From Aquibacillus koreensis (GTDB taxonomy: Bacteria; Bacillota; Bacilli; Bacillales; Amphibacillaceae), in NCBI RefSeq assembly GCF_025154055.1, contig NZ_JAOALK010000033.1:62001-126000 (forward strand): DNA of 64,000 bases, given 5' to 3'. Below, piece by piece: positions 16,962-29,886 of this stretch. How positions within the stretch are numbered: the stretch's first letter is position 1; the number at the start of each line of letters is the position of its first letter. The position numbers and the translations under genes were made by a program. The notes under the pieces are model-generated. The model saw nothing but the letters and a program-made list of their open reading frames with translations, was not told the DNA's origin and searched no databases.

Positions 16962-18506
16962 TTACCTTTTTACAATTGCTTTTAAGGCAAGAGCAATAAC
17001 GATCGTTGCAACCAGAGCGGCTAGTAATGACAAGATTAATTGTCCAGTCAAACCTAATATTAAATAACCAATGGCTGATGCGATGGCACAAATAAATGCA
17101 TATGGTAACTGTGTAATCACGTGATCGATATGATTCGATCCTGCACCAGTTGATGACAAGATGGATGTATCCGAGATTGGTGAACAATGATCACCAAATA
17201 CTGCACCCGCTAGAACAGCTGCCATGGCTGGTAAAACTAGATCCACGTCTGTAACGGCAGCAATTTCCCCAGCAATCGGAAGCATAATACCAAATGTGCC
17301 CCAAGAAGTTCCGGTAGCAAACGCCATAAAGCTTGCAACAACAAACAATAAAAGCGGAATATAATTAGCATCAATCGAAGCTTCTTGTACAAGTTCAGCA
17401 AGGTACTGACCTGTACCTAGACTGTTAATAATGGAACCAATCATCCAAGCTAAAAGCAGAATATAGATAGCTGGTAACATTGCTTTGAAACCTTCCTTGA
17501 AAATTTTGAAAGTGGAAGATTTTGGAATAGATTGTTCCATATATAATACTAGTGCAACGAGCACTGCAGATAACCCACCAATAAATAAAGAGAAGTTTAC
17601 ATCTGTATTTTCAAAAATGGATAAAATGCTCGCTTTGCCATCCGTATTTAAGATGCCAGTTATAACCATGGTCACTACTGTTCCTATAATTAACAACCCA
17701 ATAGGAACAAGCAAATGATAAATTTTTCCTCCCTTGTGACTTTCTAACGCATCTTTTAAGTCACCAGGTATATTTCCTTTCTCCATATCAAACAATTCAC
17801 CAGTAAGCTTTGCTTTATCTTCATGTTTTTTCATCGGTCCAACATTTAGATCTAATAAGATTACGATAAATACAAGGACTATCGCTGTAATAGCATACAT
17901 ATTAAAGGGAATCATTTTAACAAAAGCTTCTAGCGGTTGATAGCCAATAATTTCATTCGCTGTTAGAATGCCTCCAATTGTCCCTATAATGTAAGCTCCC
18001 CAACTTGAAATTGGTGATATAACCGTAATTGGCGCCGAAGTTGAATCAATAAAATAAGCTAGTTTCACACGCGACACTTTTTGACGATCCGTTACAGGAC
18101 GAGCAACTTGACCAACTGCTAAGCTATTAAAATAATCATCAATAAAGATAATAATTCCCAAAATTGCTGGTAACAGTTGTGCACCTTTTCTTGTTTTTAT
18201 TTTTCGAATTGCCCAGTCTCCAAATGCTTTACTACCACCAGAAGCTGTCATAAACGCTGTCGTTACACCAAGCAGTAATAAGAAACCTAATAAATAGATG
18301 CTGCCTGTATTTAATGCGCCATCTTCAAAAAATATTCCTAAGAATACTTGTACAATCTCATTGAAAGATGAAACTATATTAAATTCATGAAGCACAAAAG
18401 CACCAACTAAAACACCTACGCCAAGAGATAACAAGACACGTCTCGTTACTAGTACAAGTACAAGCATCAATAAGGCAGGTATTAATGAATAGACTGTCCC
18501 TTCCAT
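16962..18506 (-). CDS. NhaC-family carrier under lysine riboswitch (candidate lysine transporter LysW)
   Basis: 514 aa with about 12 or more membrane helices, NhaC antiporter superfamily; the IIIFIDDYFNSLAVG segment is characteristic. The leader carries a lysine riboswitch and terminator, so expression should rise when lysine is scarce. NhaC-type proteins with an L-box were predicted as lysine importers (LysW) by comparative genomics. Na+/H+ exchange with another solute remains possible. The ATG at 18506 follows GGAGGT at 6 nt; an in-frame start 15 codons upstream lacks a site. Confidence 0.85.
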   Translation of the reverse strand: MEGTVYSLIPALLMLVLVLVTRRVLLSLGVGVLVGAFVLHEFNIVSSFNEIVQVFLGIFFEDGALNTGSIYLLGFLLLLGVTTAFMTASGGSKAFGDWAIRKIKTRKGAQLLPAILGIIIFIDDYFNSLAVGQVARPVTDRQKVSRVKLAYFIDSTSAPITVISPISSWGAYIIGTIGGILTANEIIGYQPLEAFVKMIPFNMYAITAIVLVFIVILLDLNVGPMKKHEDKAKLTGELFDMEKGNIPGDLKDALESHKGGKIYHLLVPIGLLIIGTVVTMVITGILNTDGKASILSIFENTDVNFSLFIGGLSAVLVALVLYMEQSIPKSSTFKIFKEGFKAMLPAIYILLLAWMIGSIINSLGTGQYLAELVQEASIDANYIPLLLFVVASFMAFATGTSWGTFGIMLPIAGEIAAVTDVDLVLPAMAAVLAGAVFGDHCSPISDTSILSSTGAGSNHIDHVITQLPYAFICAIASAIGYLILGLTGQLILSLLAALVATIVIALALKAIVKR

Positions 18507-18655
18507 TTGTAAACCTCCAAATATATTAGTAAGAAATTGAAGAAGTTTCAAGGTTATTATGTGTTAGTAATCCTAGCAAGATTCCTTACATGACAAGGTA
18601 ATCCATTTTTGTTCATAAAATCACATATGGATACTGATCTTTTTTGCACACAAAA

Positions 18656-18686
18656 AGGCAGCAATAGAAAATAACTATTGCTGCCT
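18656..18686 (-). terminator. Lysine-riboswitch expression-platform terminator
   Basis: A 12-bp stem AGGCAGCAATAG/CTATTGCTGCCT with a 7-nt loop; on the minus strand it is followed by TTTTTGTG. It lies between the lysine aptamer and the carrier start (18506), the expected position for attenuation. Confidence 0.88.
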
Positions 18687-18751
18687 GTAAGTGATAATGT
18701 TTTAGATTAAGAAAAAACATATCGATACAAAACGTTTCGTTATCGTCCATT

Positions 18752-18941
18752 CGATCAGTAGCTCTTCATGTAGGCTTAATTACGAACCACACATGACAGT
18801 ACATTCCTTATTCAAGAATATACCAGTAAGAGAAAGTTTGACGACTCTTCCCTACTTCGGCAAAGAACCCTTTCACCAATCATCATCACAGTCAGTTCCT
18901 ATTGGTTACTTATGTTATTTTGCACCTCTACCTCACCGATC
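18752..18941 (-). ncRNA. Lysine riboswitch (L-box) aptamer
   Basis: Read on the minus strand, the leader has the conserved blocks GAGGTAGAGGTGC, GAAAGGG followed by TTTGCCGAAG, TACTGTCATGTG and GAGCTACT in the right order. The outer P1 arms GATCGGT and ACTGATC pair with one G-U. A terminator follows at 18656-18686. This is the pattern of Rfam L-box leaders controlling lysine synthesis and uptake. Confidence 0.9.
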
Positions 18942-18973
18942 TGATAAGGTATACCTATTCAATTTCCTCCGAT

Positions 18974-19002
18974 ATTATATCAACACAGATACCTTATTGC
19001 AA
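18974..19002 (-). promoter_or_regulatory. Sigma-A promoter for the lysine-riboswitch transcript
   Basis: Minus-strand TTGCAA (18997-19002), 17-bp spacer, TATAAT (18974-18979). The predicted start near 18967 precedes the aptamer by about 25 nt. The -35 overlaps the end of yunB. Confidence 0.75.
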
Positions 19003-19779
19003 GGGGTCTATGGGAATGGAAAAATCTGTGTTACCTTCACTTGACCCACTATTATAAAACTCAGGAACTTCACCTTTATAACCGCCGCTACCTATTGGGA
19101 TAATCTGTTCGATCTTAGCAACCTTTGATGCAAATGGAATAACAGTTCTAATTTCTACAATAATATGCACTACTGATTCAATATGCACATTATTGATCCC
19201 TACTTTTTCCACCCTTGTTTCTACTTCCGTACTTACATATCCCATTGATTCTAACTTAACAGGAACTTTAGGACCAAAGTTAGCTAGTAAAGGAATACCT
19301 AATACTTGGCCTAAAGGGATCTCCACTAAGCTAGTATTTTCCTTGGTAGCTTCAATGGATGTATCTTCTTCCCCTTCTAAATTAATATCAAATGGTTCAT
19401 TTGATTTCGGTACATTTCCCTTTTCTAATTCACGCAAGAAGTTTTCTATTCTATTATGGATGCTATATTGCAAGCGATTTTGAACAGAAGCATCAATTTC
19501 ATAGCTTACCGGGGTACCATTATCATCATATGTGTATTTAATTAGTTCCCCCTCTGCCAATTCATCATTCAATTTTTTATTGACTGCAATTCCCATTGCT
19601 AAATTAACGTATTGTTCATTTTTAGCTTGTGCTATGTTAATTAAAGTAGGTTTAATCCCTTCATTTACAATTAATATACTTACCGCCGTTGAAATGACAA
19701 AAAAGAGAAATGTTATCACAAAAATCGTTCTAGCTGGAGGCGGTGTTATTTGTCTTTTAAATTTTGGTCCTTTTCGCAT
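18994..19779 (-). CDS. yunB: Sporulation protein YunB
   Basis: 261 aa: basic N-terminus (MRKGPKFKRQ), one membrane helix about 18-38, then an extracytoplasmic domain with the YunB-typical KPTLINIAQAKNEQ and IPLGQVLGIPLLANFGP segments. YunB is a mother-cell sporulation protein in Bacillus needed for efficient spore formation; biochemical role unknown. An acidic insert (about 125-142) precedes IPLGQ. GAGGGGG precedes the ATG. Confidence 0.9.
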   Translation of the reverse strand: MRKGPKFKRQITPPPARTIFVITFLFFVISTAVSILIVNEGIKPTLINIAQAKNEQYVNLAMGIAVNKKLNDELAEGELIKYTYDDNGTPVSYEIDASVQNRLQYSIHNRIENFLRELEKGNVPKSNEPFDINLEGEEDTSIEATKENTSLVEIPLGQVLGIPLLANFGPKVPVKLESMGYVSTEVETRVEKVGINNVHIESVVHIIVEIRTVIPFASKVAKIEQIIPIGSGGYKGEVPEFYNSGSSEGNTDFSIPIDPLQ

Positions 19780-19834
19780 AAAAAAACCCCCTCAAAAAAC
19801 AATATGCATTTTGATTAGGGGTTAGAATTCCATA

Positions 19835-20932
19835 TTAAACTTTATTTACGACACCTAAGTCGCAATTCACAATCATCACATTTAAAACTTTAGCTAAATC
19901 AATATCATATGGTTTAACATCTTGACCAAATTCTCTGATAATCCTTATAACAGGTCTTTCATATAGATTCTTATTTTGCTTTACTACAATTCCCTCTCGC
20001 CCATCACTTAATTCAACTTCAATCCCATTCGGGTAGACAGCGATCGTCTTTCTAAACGCTTCGACCATACCTCGATCAAATAAAGTTCCTGATCCGGAAT
20101 ATAGAATTTCAAGTCCTTCATGAGGAAGCATTGCATCTCGATATACTCGATTACTTGTAACAGCATCAAATACATCAGCAACCGCCAACAATTTACCATA
20201 TGGATGGATATCATTTTCCATTATTCCTCTTGGATAACCTGAACCATCTAATCTTTCATGATGTTGGTAAGCACAGTGAGCAACTAACAAAGGTACCGTT
20301 GATGCTTTTCTTAGGAAATTGAAACCTTCTTCCGAATGTGTTTTTATTATATCAAATTCATGATTTGTTAATCTTCCCGCTTTGTTTAAGATTGGTTCAG
20401 GTATAAATACTTTACCTACATCATGTAACATGGCGCCTAAACCAATATGTTCGATTTTCTTAGGGGAATAGTTCAACTCGGATGCAATCGCTAATGCATA
20501 TATGGTTACATTAATCGAATGCGAAAATATGTAATCATCACTAATCAGTATATCTGACATGATGGAAATGACTTCATCACGATTACTTACTTCATTTACA
20601 ATATTGCCTACCATGTCTGCCATTTTGGCACTTGTTTTTTCAAATAAATAGGCATTCCTATTAAATCCCTGTTTTCTTATTTCATCAAAAGAAGTTCGCA
20701 CCATTTGAACTGCTTCAATACGCAATTCTTCTGGTATTGGAGGGTCTATGATGATGTCTTCAGTAAAGGCGTCTTTAATATAGACATACGTAATACCCAA
20801 GTCCTGAAGACGTTTAAGCATTCTTTTGGTAAGTTTTATATCTCTTTGGATTAACACTTGCCCATTATCATTATAGATTGTTTTAGCTAGCTCGGATCCA
20901 TCTCGAATTGTTTTCGTAGCTACTAGTCTCAT
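19835..20932 (-). CDS. HD-GYP domain protein (c-di-GMP phosphodiesterase-like)
   Basis: 365 aa. The HD-GYP domain (about 130-290) has H170-D171, K174 and an intact HHERLDGSGYP motif at 224-234, expected for metal-dependent cleavage of c-di-GMP. The N-terminal about 120 residues lack a recognised sensor. No membrane segment, so cytosolic. Monocistronic by layout. A c-di-GMP riboswitch lies in front of the chemotaxis operon at 60.2 kb, giving this enzyme a plausible local target. Confidence 0.88.
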   Translation of the reverse strand: MRLVATKTIRDGSELAKTIYNDNGQVLIQRDIKLTKRMLKRLQDLGITYVYIKDAFTEDIIIDPPIPEELRIEAVQMVRTSFDEIRKQGFNRNAYLFEKTSAKMADMVGNIVNEVSNRDEVISIMSDILISDDYIFSHSINVTIYALAIASELNYSPKKIEHIGLGAMLHDVGKVFIPEPILNKAGRLTNHEFDIIKTHSEEGFNFLRKASTVPLLVAHCAYQHHERLDGSGYPRGIMENDIHPYGKLLAVADVFDAVTSNRVYRDAMLPHEGLEILYSGSGTLFDRGMVEAFRKTIAVYPNGIEVELSDGREGIVVKQNKNLYERPVIRIIREFGQDVKPYDIDLAKVLNVMIVNCDLGVVNKV

Positions 20933-21197
20933 ATTGTTCTCCTAACTAATATGATATCATTAGACACCTTCTTTTAAATATTATCAAAAAAATGAATGTT
21001 AATCTACAAATTACTACATTTTCCCTCGTATTATTTCAAATTATTTATTGTTACGCTTATTTTTGATTTAATTTCTATAGATATGAGGCTAGTGTTTTTG
21101 GAAGATCAATGATAAAGATTATCTATTTAAGGTTGTTGTTGACGGTTTATGTATAGTCCTCGTCGTAACGTAAAGATGATGAGTGAATACAACGCAA

Positions 21198-21382
21198 GCG
21201 GTCATGAGATCCCTTATTTCCTTGTTTTTAGCCAATTTTGAATTTAAGCGGCTATACAGTACGCTATTTTAGCAAATTGACCACGTAATCAATGAAATCA
21301 GGGCAAATAAGGGCTCTGATAGCCGCTAAAATAATATACACTTAGATTTCGCACAAATAACGGATCTCATAGCCGACAAAAT
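21198..21382. repeat. Three copies of an AAATAAGGG-CAT-RRCCGC intergenic repeat
   Basis: The 20933-21450 gap has no gene. It holds an inverted copy (21198-21219) and two direct copies (21304-21332 and 21354-21382) of a roughly 29-bp unit: CAAATAA, then GG, TCTCAT or TCTGAT, then AGCCG. The same unit recurs at 49369-49424, so it is a dispersed repeat. The first 200 bp of the gap show nothing else. Confidence 0.6.
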
Positions 21383-21450
21383 TGACCATAGATTAGCGGC
21401 TGCTATAGTTACGACAGATTTTATATCAAAAAAGAATAACTATGTACTAA

Positions 21451-21479
21451 AAAAAGGATCGTCTATGACGATCCTTTTT
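21451..21479 (-). terminator. Intrinsic terminator after yunC
   Basis: 13-bp perfect stem AAAAAGGATCGTC with its complement, 3-nt loop, T-runs on both strands, 10 bp past the yunC stop. Confidence 0.88.
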
Positions 21480-21488
21480 CCACATGTA

Positions 21489-21794
21489 TTATTCCGCAAT
21501 CTTCAATAACGCTTCTTTTGCAGGCATACCTTCATACCAACCTTTATTTTCTGCTTCAAGTGTCACCTTATCTAGTGGAGCATCTAGTAATTGTTCAATT
21601 GTTTTCACACCGGTAGCTCGTGCTGCTACAATTTTTCTTTCTGCAAGCTTATCATTAAGTAAGTCGACATCAAGTGCACCGCACATTATATAGCCAACTT
21701 CATTTGAGATTACCAGCAAATTTGTTTTAGGTAACTCTACACGAATTGCGGTAAAAGGATAGTTCTCAATGATTAAAGGTTTTACTGAAATCAT
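21489..21794 (-). CDS. yunC: YunC family protein (DUF1805)
   Basis: 101 aa soluble protein of the YunC/DUF1805 family, recognised by VELPKTNLLVISNEVGYIMCGALDVDLLN and RKIVAARATGVKTIEQLL. Function unknown. Downstream of yunD and yunE on the same strand, as in B. subtilis. Confidence 0.85.
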   Translation of the reverse strand: MISVKPLIIENYPFTAIRVELPKTNLLVISNEVGYIMCGALDVDLLNDKLAERKIVAARATGVKTIEQLLDAPLDKVTLEAENKGWYEGMPAKEALLKIAE

Positions 21795-21851
21795 TCACAT
21801 GCACTCCCTTCTCCTTTCAATATATGGAGGATTAGGAGAGATGTGCACTAT

Positions 21852-23243
21852 TTATTTAAACTTTTTCAATGTTTCGACTAATAGATCTCGTAGTAATTCA
21901 GGCATGAAAAACTGTTTCGATTTCGCTCTTGAAATTTCTGGTAATAGCTTACCAAATGTAAACATATCGGGTGTTGCTACTTTATACAACTTATCCTTTT
22001 GCAATGGTTCACCATTCATCATAACTGACTTCACGTGTATATCTTCTTTTTCCTTTTCCACCAATTCGACTTCAAGCCCTGCAAACACCATTCGTCCAAT
22101 GACTTTTCCTCTAAAGCCAAAACCCTTAAGCTCTAATTCCATTAAAGCTTTCGTATAACTACCACGAACTACCTCAAGCAGTTCATTTCCTTTAAGCTCT
22201 ACGACACAAGGATTAATTGGATGTGGACATATTCGATGTATGTCCCCGTAACTTACAGGACCAGCTTCTAGCCGATCTAAAATGACCCCTGCATTTAGTA
22301 ATGCACAATCAGCTTTTGTCCAATCCTTTAGGGTTTCTACCAAATGCCTTATTATTGTCGTTTCTTTAAACCAATCCACTTCTAATGGTTCAGTTAAAGT
22401 TATTATAGAACGTTCAAGTAATGCATTAGAAGTTTGTGTGAATTTTTCTATATGATCAATAGTTACCTGATCTTTTTCTAAATGATCTATATTAGTAGTA
22501 TAGGCTTCTTTTTTCACTAACATTTCACGCTGATGATTCCATGTTAAAATCACTTCACCAACATATTTGCCATGCTTTCCTGCTGCCGACAATAATGTTT
22601 TATTTATATACTCTCCAGTTCGGAAAAGATGGTGGGTATGACCACCAACAATTACATCCACCTCTGGATATCTTCTAGCTATTTCTTCATCTTCATTTAT
22701 CCCAAGATGAGAGAGTAATATAACGATATCTGACTCATCGGCCAATTGTTTTATGTGTTTATCTAATGTTTCAAATGGAGACGCAACATGCCAGCCTAAT
22801 AAATTGTAAAAAGCATTAAATGGAGCAGTTAATCCAATTATTCCAATAGTGACTCCACTCTTTGTTGTTAATTGATGCGTTGCCTCTAACCATTCAGGAT
22901 TATGCTTGTTATTACTCTGTAAATTAGCACAAACCACTTTAAAATTTGCCTCATCATATAAGTGAAATAAATCATTATAATCTAAGGTAATTCCTTCATT
23001 ATTGCCTAATGTTGCAACATCATAATTAGCATGATTTAGTAGCTGCACATTGGCTTTTCCTAAAAGTGCTTCCGCAATAATATGGACCCTGTCAACGTGA
23101 TCTCCATTATCCAAAATAAAATAATCCTGATTTTCTCGCTGTCTTTGTATCTTTTTTTGATTCAGAAATTGAATCACCTTAGTCCAATTTTCAAAGTGGC
23201 TGTGAATATCACTTGTATAGTAAAAAAATATTTTTTCTTCCAT
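21852..23243 (-). CDS. yunD: YunD, 5'-nucleotidase-family metallophosphoesterase
   Basis: 463 aa. N-terminal calcineurin-like domain with TSDIHSHF (D12, H14), DNGDHVD, GNNE and GGHTHH metal-binding motifs; C-terminal 5'-nucleotidase substrate domain (NAGVILDRLEAG). No signal peptide, so cytosolic, unlike exported UshA types. It probably hydrolyses nucleotides or nucleotide sugars. The ATG at 23243 lies 9 nt after AAAGGGG; a GTG two codons earlier is too close. Confidence 0.88.
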   Translation of the reverse strand: MEEKIFFYYTSDIHSHFENWTKVIQFLNQKKIQRQRENQDYFILDNGDHVDRVHIIAEALLGKANVQLLNHANYDVATLGNNEGITLDYNDLFHLYDEANFKVVCANLQSNNKHNPEWLEATHQLTTKSGVTIGIIGLTAPFNAFYNLLGWHVASPFETLDKHIKQLADESDIVILLSHLGINEDEEIARRYPEVDVIVGGHTHHLFRTGEYINKTLLSAAGKHGKYVGEVILTWNHQREMLVKKEAYTTNIDHLEKDQVTIDHIEKFTQTSNALLERSIITLTEPLEVDWFKETTIIRHLVETLKDWTKADCALLNAGVILDRLEAGPVSYGDIHRICPHPINPCVVELKGNELLEVVRGSYTKALMELELKGFGFRGKVIGRMVFAGLEVELVEKEKEDIHVKSVMMNGEPLQKDKLYKVATPDMFTFGKLLPEISRAKSKQFFMPELLRDLLVETLKKFK

Positions 23244-23288
23244 AAACACGTACCCCTTTACATTATGACAGCAGTGTTAACTCCCACT

Positions 23289-24128
23289 TTATTGTAATCC
23301 TTGCCAAATAAGGCGAATACCGATAATCAGTAATAATATTCTTAAAAAGCCTTCAACTGTACTAGCCTTCATTTTTTGATTTACTTTTGCACCGATCGTC
23401 CCACCAAGCCATGCACCAGGGATAAATAACCAAACATATTCCCAATTCACATGTCCTAAGACAACATGAGTAATCGAGCTAAACATACTTAGAAAAACAA
23501 TAATAAACATGGATGTTGCAGTTGCAATATGAGCAGGAAAGTGAAAAAGTAACATCATTGCAGGTACCATCAGTGAGCCACCACCAATACCAAATAACCC
23601 CGAAAGTACTCCAACTAGAAATGCAACTACCATTACAGCTAAAATGGAGAATCCATAATGGTACGTATTACCCTTCATATGTATTGTTCGCTCAACCATC
23701 CATACCCCAGTATGTTCGACTTGTTTTTGTGGTGTCTTTTTTCGAATAAAAAAGAAAAAGAACATCGCTATCATTAGTAAACCAAAATATAGTGTAAAAC
23801 GATCCGTATTTATAAACGCATTTAACCAGGAACCTAGCATCCCACCTGGTACACCAAAAGCAACGAAAATAAAACCACTTTTATAATCTATTCTATTCTT
23901 TTTATAATAAGAAATGCTTGAAGATATAGCCGTGAAGATCATAACGATTAAAGAAATACTCACAATGTTCTGAGATGTAGCCCATGAAAAGCTATCGAAT
24001 AATTCATAAAATATTAGCAAAGTCGGAACTAAAATTACGCCTCCACCTAAACCAGCAATACTGCCTACAAAAGCAGATAAAAATCCAACAAGGATACAGA
24101 TAACAAAAAACAAAGTGACCACAACCAT
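23289..24128 (-). CDS. yunE: YunE, TauE/SafE (TSUP) family transporter
   Basis: 279 aa with about 8 membrane helices and the two TSUP repeats (SIAGLGGGVILVPTL; GLFGIGGGSLMVPAM). The family moves sulfite, sulfonates or related anions; substrate unknown. The start is uncertain: the ATG at 24128 gives a normal TSUP N-terminus, while in-frame alternatives at 24161 and 24179 overlap a TATAAT-like promoter box and lack ribosome sites. Confidence 0.85.
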   Translation of the reverse strand: MVVVTLFFVICILVGFLSAFVGSIAGLGGGVILVPTLLIFYELFDSFSWATSQNIVSISLIVMIFTAISSSISYYKKNRIDYKSGFIFVAFGVPGGMLGSWLNAFINTDRFTLYFGLLMIAMFFFFFIRKKTPQKQVEHTGVWMVERTIHMKGNTYHYGFSILAVMVVAFLVGVLSGLFGIGGGSLMVPAMMLLFHFPAHIATATSMFIIVFLSMFSSITHVVLGHVNWEYVWLFIPGAWLGGTIGAKVNQKMKASTVEGFLRILLLIIGIRLIWQGLQ

Positions 24129-24324
24129 CCAATTTCTTAATTCATTTTCCCATTGTACCATTATAACAGGAATTAACACTATTTAAATATGATATGACTG
24201 TGGACAATTGTTGTTTTGCGACGCGTACTTACGGCTTTCCCCTATTTTTGCGTCGCTTACCTTAAATACAACTAACATCATTTCTATGATTACAAAACCA
24301 AAACTAAAAGAACAAAAAGAAAAA

Positions 24325-24345
24325 GCAGTGGCACAAGACCACTGC
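24325..24345 (-). terminator. Terminator of the suf operon
   Basis: Stem GCAGTGG/CCACTGC with a 7-nt loop and TTTTTC tail on the minus strand, 14 bp after the sufB stop. Confidence 0.88.
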
Positions 24346-24358
24346 ATAAAAAGTTATA

Positions 24359-25756
24359 TTAACCGATTGAACCTTCCATCTCAAATTTAATCAGACGGTT
24401 CATTTCAACTGCATATTCCATTGGTAATTCTTTTGTGAATGGTTCAATGAATCCCATTACGATCATTTCTGTAGCTTCTTCTTCAGAAATACCACGGCTC
24501 ATTAGGTAGAATAACTGTTCCTCTGATACTTTCGATACTTTTGCCTCGTGTTCTAATGAAATATTTTCATTTAAAATTTCATTGTAAGGAATCGTATCGG
24601 AAGTGGATTTGTTATCCATAATTAATGTGTCACACTCGATGTTTGAACGCGCACCATCTGCTTTACGTCCAAAATGAACGATACCACGGTACGTTACTTT
24701 ACCACCTTGTTTAGAAATGGATTTCGAAACGATCGTTGATGACGTATTTGGTGCTAGGTGATGCATTTTCGCACCCGCATCTTGGTGTTGACCTTTACCA
24801 GCTAGTGCGATCGAAAGTGTCATACCACGTGAACCTTGACCTTTTAAGATGACAGCTGGATATTTCATTGTTAACTTGGAACCAATGTTACCATCGATCC
24901 ATTCCATTGTTGCATTCTCATCACAGATCGCACGCTTCGTCACTAGGTTATATACGTTATTTGCCCAGTTTTGAATGGTCGTGTAACGGCAGTAAGCATC
25001 TTTCTTAATAAAGATTTCAACTACTGCACTGTGTAATGAATTAGTGGTATAAACTGGAGCTGTACAACCTTCTACATAGTGTACAGATGCACCTTCATCC
25101 ACAATAATAAGTGTACGCTCAAACTGACCCATATTTTCAGAGTTAATACGGAAGTATGCTTGTAATGGTGTTTCACACTTCACACCTTTTGGTACGTAGA
25201 TAAATGATCCACCAGACCATACAGCAGAGTTTAATGCTGAGAACTTGTTATCTGAAGAAGGGATTACTTTACCAAAATACTCTTTAAACAGATCCTCATT
25301 TTCTTTAAGAGCTGTATCCGTATCTTTAAAGACAATACCCAAATCTTGAAGGTCTTGTTTTAGGTTATGGTAAACAACCTCTGATTCATACTGAGCAGAT
25401 ACACCAGCTAGATACTTTTGCTCTGCTTCAGGGATACCAAGCTTATCAAATGTGTTTTTAATTTCTTCAGGAACTTCATCCCACGAACGTTCTGATCTTT
25501 CTGATGGTTTTACATAGTACGTAATTTCATCAAAGTTTAATTCAGCAAGATCGCCACCCCATTGTGGCATTGGTTTTTTATAGAATTGCTCTAACGCTTT
25601 TAAACGGTAATCAAGCATCCACTGTGGTTCTTCTTTCATTTTAGAGATTTCTTCAACGACAGCTTTCGTTAAACCTTTTTCAGTACGAAAGATGGATATA
25701 TCTCTGTCGGAGAAACCATATTTATATTCGCCAACTTCAGGCGCCTTCTTTGCCAT
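24359..25756 (-). CDS. sufB: Fe-S cluster assembly protein SufB
   Basis: 465 aa scaffold component that forms the SufBCD complex and builds Fe-S clusters in the cytosol. Beta-helix core with [27 protein letters not shown] and NIECDTLI blocks; the C-terminal conserved [21 protein letters not shown] is shared with SufD. Last gene of sufCDSUB, the standard Bacillus order. Confidence 0.97.
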   Translation of the reverse strand: MAKKAPEVGEYKYGFSDRDISIFRTEKGLTKAVVEEISKMKEEPQWMLDYRLKALEQFYKKPMPQWGGDLAELNFDEITYYVKPSERSERSWDEVPEEIKNTFDKLGIPEAEQKYLAGVSAQYESEVVYHNLKQDLQDLGIVFKDTDTALKENEDLFKEYFGKVIPSSDNKFSALNSAVWSGGSFIYVPKGVKCETPLQAYFRINSENMGQFERTLIIVDEGASVHYVEGCTAPVYTTNSLHSAVVEIFIKKDAYCRYTTIQNWANNVYNLVTKRAICDENATMEWIDGNIGSKLTMKYPAVILKGQGSRGMTLSIALAGKGQHQDAGAKMHHLAPNTSSTIVSKSISKQGGKVTYRGIVHFGRKADGARSNIECDTLIMDNKSTSDTIPYNEILNENISLEHEAKVSKVSEEQLFYLMSRGISEEEATEMIVMGFIEPFTKELPMEYAVEMNRLIKFEMEGSIG

Positions 25757-25842
25757 TATAAAACCTCCTATTTCAGGTTAGTGAGAATTCGGCCTATTCG
25801 TACACCAGGATTCTCATTCTTTCACGAAGTAGCATTAACCTA

Positions 25843-28797
<2,955 letters not shown>

Positions 28798-28814
28798 ACA
28801 ACCCCTCCTTACTG

Positions 28815-29600
28815 TTACGCTTTTTGGCCTACAGTTTCTTCTTCAATTCCTAATTCCTTCTTAATCCAATCATAACCTTCAGCTTCCAATCGTTGTGCAA
28901 GTTCAGGTCCACCAGATTTCACAACACGTCCTTGCATCATTACGTGTACATAATCAGGAGTAATGTAATCTAATAAACGTTGGTAGTGTGTAATCATTAA
29001 ACAACCAAAATCTTCACTACGTAATTTGTTAATTCCTTTCGATACGACTTTAAGTGCATCGATATCAAGACCAGAGTCAATCTCATCTAAAATTCCGATC
29101 GCAGGTTTTATCATCATCAACTGAAGAATTTCGTTTCGTTTCTTTTCCCCACCAGAGAATCCTTCGTTAAGATAACGTTGAGCCATGTTTTTATCCATTT
29201 CTAGATAATCCATTGCTGCATCCATTTCTTTAATAAACTTCATTAGTGGAATTTCGTCACCTTCTTCACGATGTGCATTAATCGAAGAACGTAAGAAATC
29301 TGAAGTCGTAACACCACTAATTTCACTTGGATATTGCATTGCTAAGAAAAGACCAGCTTGCGCACGCTCATCTACTTCCATTTCTAAAACATCTTCACCG
29401 TCAAGTAGAATACTACCTTGTGTAATTTCATATTTAGGATGCCCCATAATCGCAGATGCTAGTGTAGATTTTCCTGTTCCGTTTGGTCCCATGACCGCAT
29501 GAAACTCTCCACCTTTTATCGTTAGGTTAACCCCTTTTAATATCTCTTGATCCTCAATAGCTACATGAAGATCCTTAATTTCTAATGTTGATCCAGCCAT
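28815..29600 (-). CDS. sufC: Fe-S assembly ATPase SufC
   Basis: 261 aa ABC-type ATPase of the SufBCD complex: Walker A GPNGTGKST at 38-46, signature FSGGEKKRNE, Walker B GILDEIDSGLD. First gene of the operon; GGAGGT precedes the ATG. The upstream gap (29601-29852) shows no confident sigma-A promoter: the best pair, TTGTTG and TATAAG, has an 18-bp spacer. Confidence 0.97.
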   Translation of the reverse strand: MAGSTLEIKDLHVAIEDQEILKGVNLTIKGGEFHAVMGPNGTGKSTLASAIMGHPKYEITQGSILLDGEDVLEMEVDERAQAGLFLAMQYPSEISGVTTSDFLRSSINAHREEGDEIPLMKFIKEMDAAMDYLEMDKNMAQRYLNEGFSGGEKKRNEILQLMMIKPAIGILDEIDSGLDIDALKVVSKGINKLRSEDFGCLMITHYQRLLDYITPDYVHVMMQGRVVKSGGPELAQRLEAEGYDWIKKELGIEEETVGQKA

Positions 29601-29852
29601 ACTGATACCTCCAAAACAAAGTTATTTATCTTATTGTGATATGGAACGTTATATCCATTCTCAATTTATTCTCATTACAATCTTATACTATTTCGAATCT
29701 ATATTCAACAATTTCACTAACCATTTGACAGCTTTTTAAACATGTATTTTTAAAAAGTAAAGTAGAAAATGTGAAAATTTTGTATCAATATCTTTCTCAC
29801 CCTATTAATGTATATCATTATCTTTATTTTAACCAATTTCTACTGTAATACA

Positions 29853-29880
29853 AAAACCCTTGCACAAAGGCAAGGGTTTT
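29853..29880. terminator. Bidirectional terminator between the 63-codon gene and suf
   Basis: 11-bp stem AAAACCCTTGC/GCAAGGGTTTT with a 6-nt loop and T-runs on both strands, 6 bp beyond the small ORF stop. Confidence 0.85.
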
Positions 29881-29886
29881 ATAACG

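Noticed and set aside
24216-24255. GCGACGC/GCGTCGC hairpin after yunE start region
   Set aside because: Seven-base arms with a long loop and no U-run; could be chance.
29650-29690. Repeated ATTCTCA in the suf upstream region as an iron-regulator site
   Set aside because: It is a direct repeat, not the inverted Fur or PerR form; too weak to call.
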